Source: Burkholderiaceae bacterium (GTDB lineage Bacteria; Pseudomonadota; Gammaproteobacteria; Burkholderiales; Burkholderiaceae). From it: a stretch of DNA of 19,820 bases. The position numbers and the translations under genes are program-made. This document shows, piece by piece, positions 18,031 to 19,820 of this stretch (position 1 is its first letter; every line of letters starts with the position of its first letter). The notes beneath the pieces were generated by a model, which had not been told where the DNA came from, searched no databases, and saw only the letters and a program-made list of their open reading frames with translations. The stretch lies in assembly GCA_022701965.1 (NCBI GenBank), contig JAKONL010000628.1:1-19820 (forward strand), read 5' to 3'.

Positions 18031-19038
18031 ATGCTGGACGACCGCGCCAAGTTGCTTCTCAAGACGCTTGTCGAGCGCTACATCGCCGAAGGGCAGCCCG
18101 TCGGGTCGCGCACGCTCTCGCAGACATCCGGGCTCGAACTGTCGCCGGCGACCATCCGCAACGTGATGTCCGACCTGGAATCGCTGGGGTTGATCACCAG
18201 TCCGCACACGTCGGCCGGCCGCATACCGACCGCGCGCGGCTACCGGCTCTTCGTCGACACGATGCTCACGACCGGCGAGCACGAGCGGTTCGCCACGCCG
18301 AGCCTCGCGCCCGACCAGCCGCAGAAGGTGATCGCCAACGCCGCGCACCTGCTGTCGAGCCTGTCGCAGTTCGTCGGCGTGGTGATGGCGCCGCGGCGGG
18401 CGTCGGTCTTCCGGCAGATCGAGTTCCTGCGGCTGTCGGACCGGCGGCTGCTGGTGATCATCGTCTCGCCCGACGGCGACGTGCAGAACCGGGTGATCTT
18501 TCCGGACACCGACTATTCGCAGTCGCAGCTCGTCGAGGCGGCCAACTACATCAACGCGCACTACGCCGGGCTGTCGATCGAGCAGGTGCGCGATCGCCTG
18601 CAATCCGAGGTCGAGAAGCTGCGCGGGGAGATCGCCTCGCTCATGCAGGCGGCCGTGCAGGCGAGCACCGAGGTGATGTCCGAAAGCCAGGACGAAGTGG
18701 TGATCTCCGGCGAGCGAAACCTGCTGGCGGTGAGCGATTTCTCGAGCGACATGGGCCAGCTGCGTCGCGCATTCGATCTCTTCGAGCAGAAGGCGCAGCT
18801 GATGCGCCTGCTGGACGTGTCGAGCAAGGCCGAAGGCGTGCGGATCTTCATCGGCGGCGAGAGCCAGGTCGTGCCCTTCGAGGAACTGTCGATCGTCAGC
18901 GCGAACTACGAGGTCGACGGCCAGGTGGTCGGCACGCTGGGCGTGATCGGGCCGACGCGCATGCCCTACGAGCGGATGATCCAGATCGTCGACATCACTT
19001 CCCGCCTGCTGACGAACGCACTGAATCACCGCAAGTGA
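18031..19038 (+). CDS. hrcA: Heat-inducible transcription repressor HrcA
   Basis: HrcA represses the dnaK and groE chaperone operons by binding CIRCE operators, with its activity set by GroEL. The 335-residue protein has the N-terminal winged-helix domain (about 1-75) with the hallmark segments [27 protein letters not shown] and [19 protein letters not shown]. It continues into the central and C-terminal GAF-like/dimerisation region and ends [16 protein letters not shown]. The ATG at 18031 is the only sensible start and has no Shine-Dalgarno sequence, with a TAAAAT box just upstream. It is divergent from nadK. No chaperone gene is in the window, so its targets are elsewhere. A CAT-anticodon tRNA follows after 24 bp. 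Confidence 0.98.
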   Translation: MLDDRAKLLLKTLVERYIAEGQPVGSRTLSQTSGLELSPATIRNVMSDLESLGLITSPHTSAGRIPTARGYRLFVDTMLTTGEHERFATPSLAPDQPQKVIANAAHLLSSLSQFVGVVMAPRRASVFRQIEFLRLSDRRLLVIIVSPDGDVQNRVIFPDTDYSQSQLVEAANYINAHYAGLSIEQVRDRLQSEVEKLRGEIASLMQAAVQASTEVMSESQDEVVISGERNLLAVSDFSSDMGQLRRAFDLFEQKAQLMRLLDVSSKAEGVRIFIGGESQVVPFEELSIVSANYEVDGQVVGTLGVIGPTRMPYERMIQIVDITSRLLTNALNHRK

Positions 19039-19046
19039 GGCGCCGG

Positions 19047-19052
19047 TAGAAT
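19047..19052 (+). promoter_or_regulatory. Putative -10 box of the CAT-anticodon tRNA
   Basis: TAGAAT (5 of 6 matches) lies 16 bp before the mature tRNA 5' end and is followed by a G/C-only stretch (GGCGCCGCG), a discriminator of the kind linked to stringent control of stable-RNA promoters. It also sits between two GGCGCC-type repeats. No clear -35 is seen. Confidence 0.45.
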
Positions 19053-19062
19053 GGCGCCGCGT

Positions 19063-19139
<77 letters not shown>

Positions 19140-19378
19140 CCCCATCTCCGCAAGTCTTTCTGCCGCGACGAGCAGCGTTGACCTGCTCCACGCTGCGAAT
19201 GCTTGGCCTACGGCTGCCAGAGGTCGACTTCAGACCGAATTCAGCGTTTCTTCTGCTCGCCCGAACGTGATCGATCCGCGCTGCAACTCGTGCCGCGCGC
19301 AAAAGACCGGGATGTCTGCTGTGGCCGGACGTGCCTCTCATGACGACAGACAATGTCGGTCCTTCAACGGAGACAACG
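19140..19378. other. 239-bp interval with no convincing gene
   Basis: This interval between the CAT tRNA and the GFA-family gene has frames on both strands, but none starts with a ribosome site or reads like a protein. Base composition seems a little less GC-rich than the flanking genes. I see no terminator hairpin, integrase fragment or clear repeat. It should hold the promoter of the GFA-family gene, but no -35/-10 pair stands out. Confidence 0.5.
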
Positions 19379-19795
19379 ATGCCCGACATGAACATCTCGT
19401 GCCATTGCGGCCAGGTCAAGATCAAATTGACCGGTGAACCGGTGGCCGACCTGTATTGCCATTGCCGCGACTGCCAGCGTATTGCCGGCGGCGGCTACGT
19501 TCCCTATTCGATCTACCCACATGCCGCCGTCGAAGTGACGGAGGGCGAGACATTCAGGTGGGCGCTCAAAGACAACCAGCGCACGCGCTGCACGACATGC
19601 GGTACCTATCTGTTCGGCGATCCTGCGGGCATGGGGATACACGGTATCAGCGCCTATCTGTTGCCGGCGGGTGTATTCAAGCCGAAGCTGCACATCATGT
19701 GCAAGGACGCGCTGTTGCCCGTTAAGGACGATCTGCCGCACTTCGTCGGCTTCCCCGCCAGCCTTGGTGGCACCGACGACGAGGTCGACTGGTAG
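19379..19795 (+). CDS. GFA-family (CENP-V/GFA domain) zinc-binding protein
   Basis: This 138-residue single-domain protein of the glutathione-dependent formaldehyde-activating (GFA) fold family has the expected cysteine layout. It shows SCHCGQ (C8, C10), the CHCRDCQ motif (C27, C29, C32) and CTTCG (C71, C74), which together bind structural and catalytic zinc. The founder enzyme Gfa was proposed to add glutathione to formaldehyde, but most small family members have no known substrate, so the name should not be read as a function. The ATG at 19379 is chosen over one 48 bases upstream because GGAGA lies five bases before it and the domain begins at once. It stands alone after the tRNA, in what may be a strain-variable spot. 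Confidence 0.92.
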   Translation: MPDMNISCHCGQVKIKLTGEPVADLYCHCRDCQRIAGGGYVPYSIYPHAAVEVTEGETFRWALKDNQRTRCTTCGTYLFGDPAGMGIHGISAYLLPAGVFKPKLHIMCKDALLPVKDDLPHFVGFPASLGGTDDEVDW

Positions 19796-19820
19796 CCAGC
19801 GAATTTCAAGGCGGCCGGAT

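Noticed and set aside
16686..19049. A 787-codon plus-strand frame across recN, nadK and hrcA
   Set aside because: It is a low-complexity shadow running antisense to two genes and out of frame with hrcA, and has no motif.

Overview
The window is a GC-rich chromosomal stretch (about two-thirds G+C by eye) from a betaproteobacterium, most likely Burkholderiales and probably Comamonadaceae (Variovorax-like). That assignment rests on protein style and on gene order (prs, tRNA-Gln, ispE, lolB, TPR gene, mutM, a dynamin-like gene, mutY), and was not checked by a search. Nearly every base is accounted for by conserved genes. I see no insertion sequence, integrase, CRISPR array or known defence operon.

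Left part, minus strand (1-3516): a peptide-type ABC importer, dppB-dppC-dppD-dppF, with junctions of 4-bp overlaps or a 1-bp gap; dppF runs off the left edge and no substrate-binding protein is visible. Divergent from it is a small 2[4Fe-4S] ferredoxin (3579-3842). The ferredoxin converges on a small secreted protein gene that follows pth on the minus strand.

Middle part, minus strand (4305-10319): a translation, nucleotide and envelope block. Read in its own direction it is TPR protein, lolB, ispE, tRNA-Gln, prs (hairpin terminator), rplY (hairpin terminator), pth, and the small secreted protein. The TPR-lolB-ispE genes overlap by 1 and 4 bp and are surely one transcript. Divergent from the TPR gene is mutM.

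Right part: mutM, a dynamin-like GTPase and mutY run on the plus strand, so the two glycosylases of the 8-oxoguanine (GO) repair system flank a membrane-remodelling-type GTPase that overlaps mutY by 11 bp. mutY converges on the minus-strand group nadK-recN-rapZ. hrcA diverges from nadK across only 31 bp. Beyond hrcA lie a tRNA with a CAT anticodon, a 239-bp stretch with no convincing gene, and a GFA-family zinc protein.

The most notable non-coding pattern is that several genes that begin transcripts (fdx, pth, hrcA, nadK) have a -10-like box 5 to 9 bases before the start codon and no Shine-Dalgarno sequence. This suggests leaderless or nearly leaderless mRNAs. No wholly new system is evident; the dynamin-like protein inside the GO-repair neighbourhood is the best candidate for undescribed biology.
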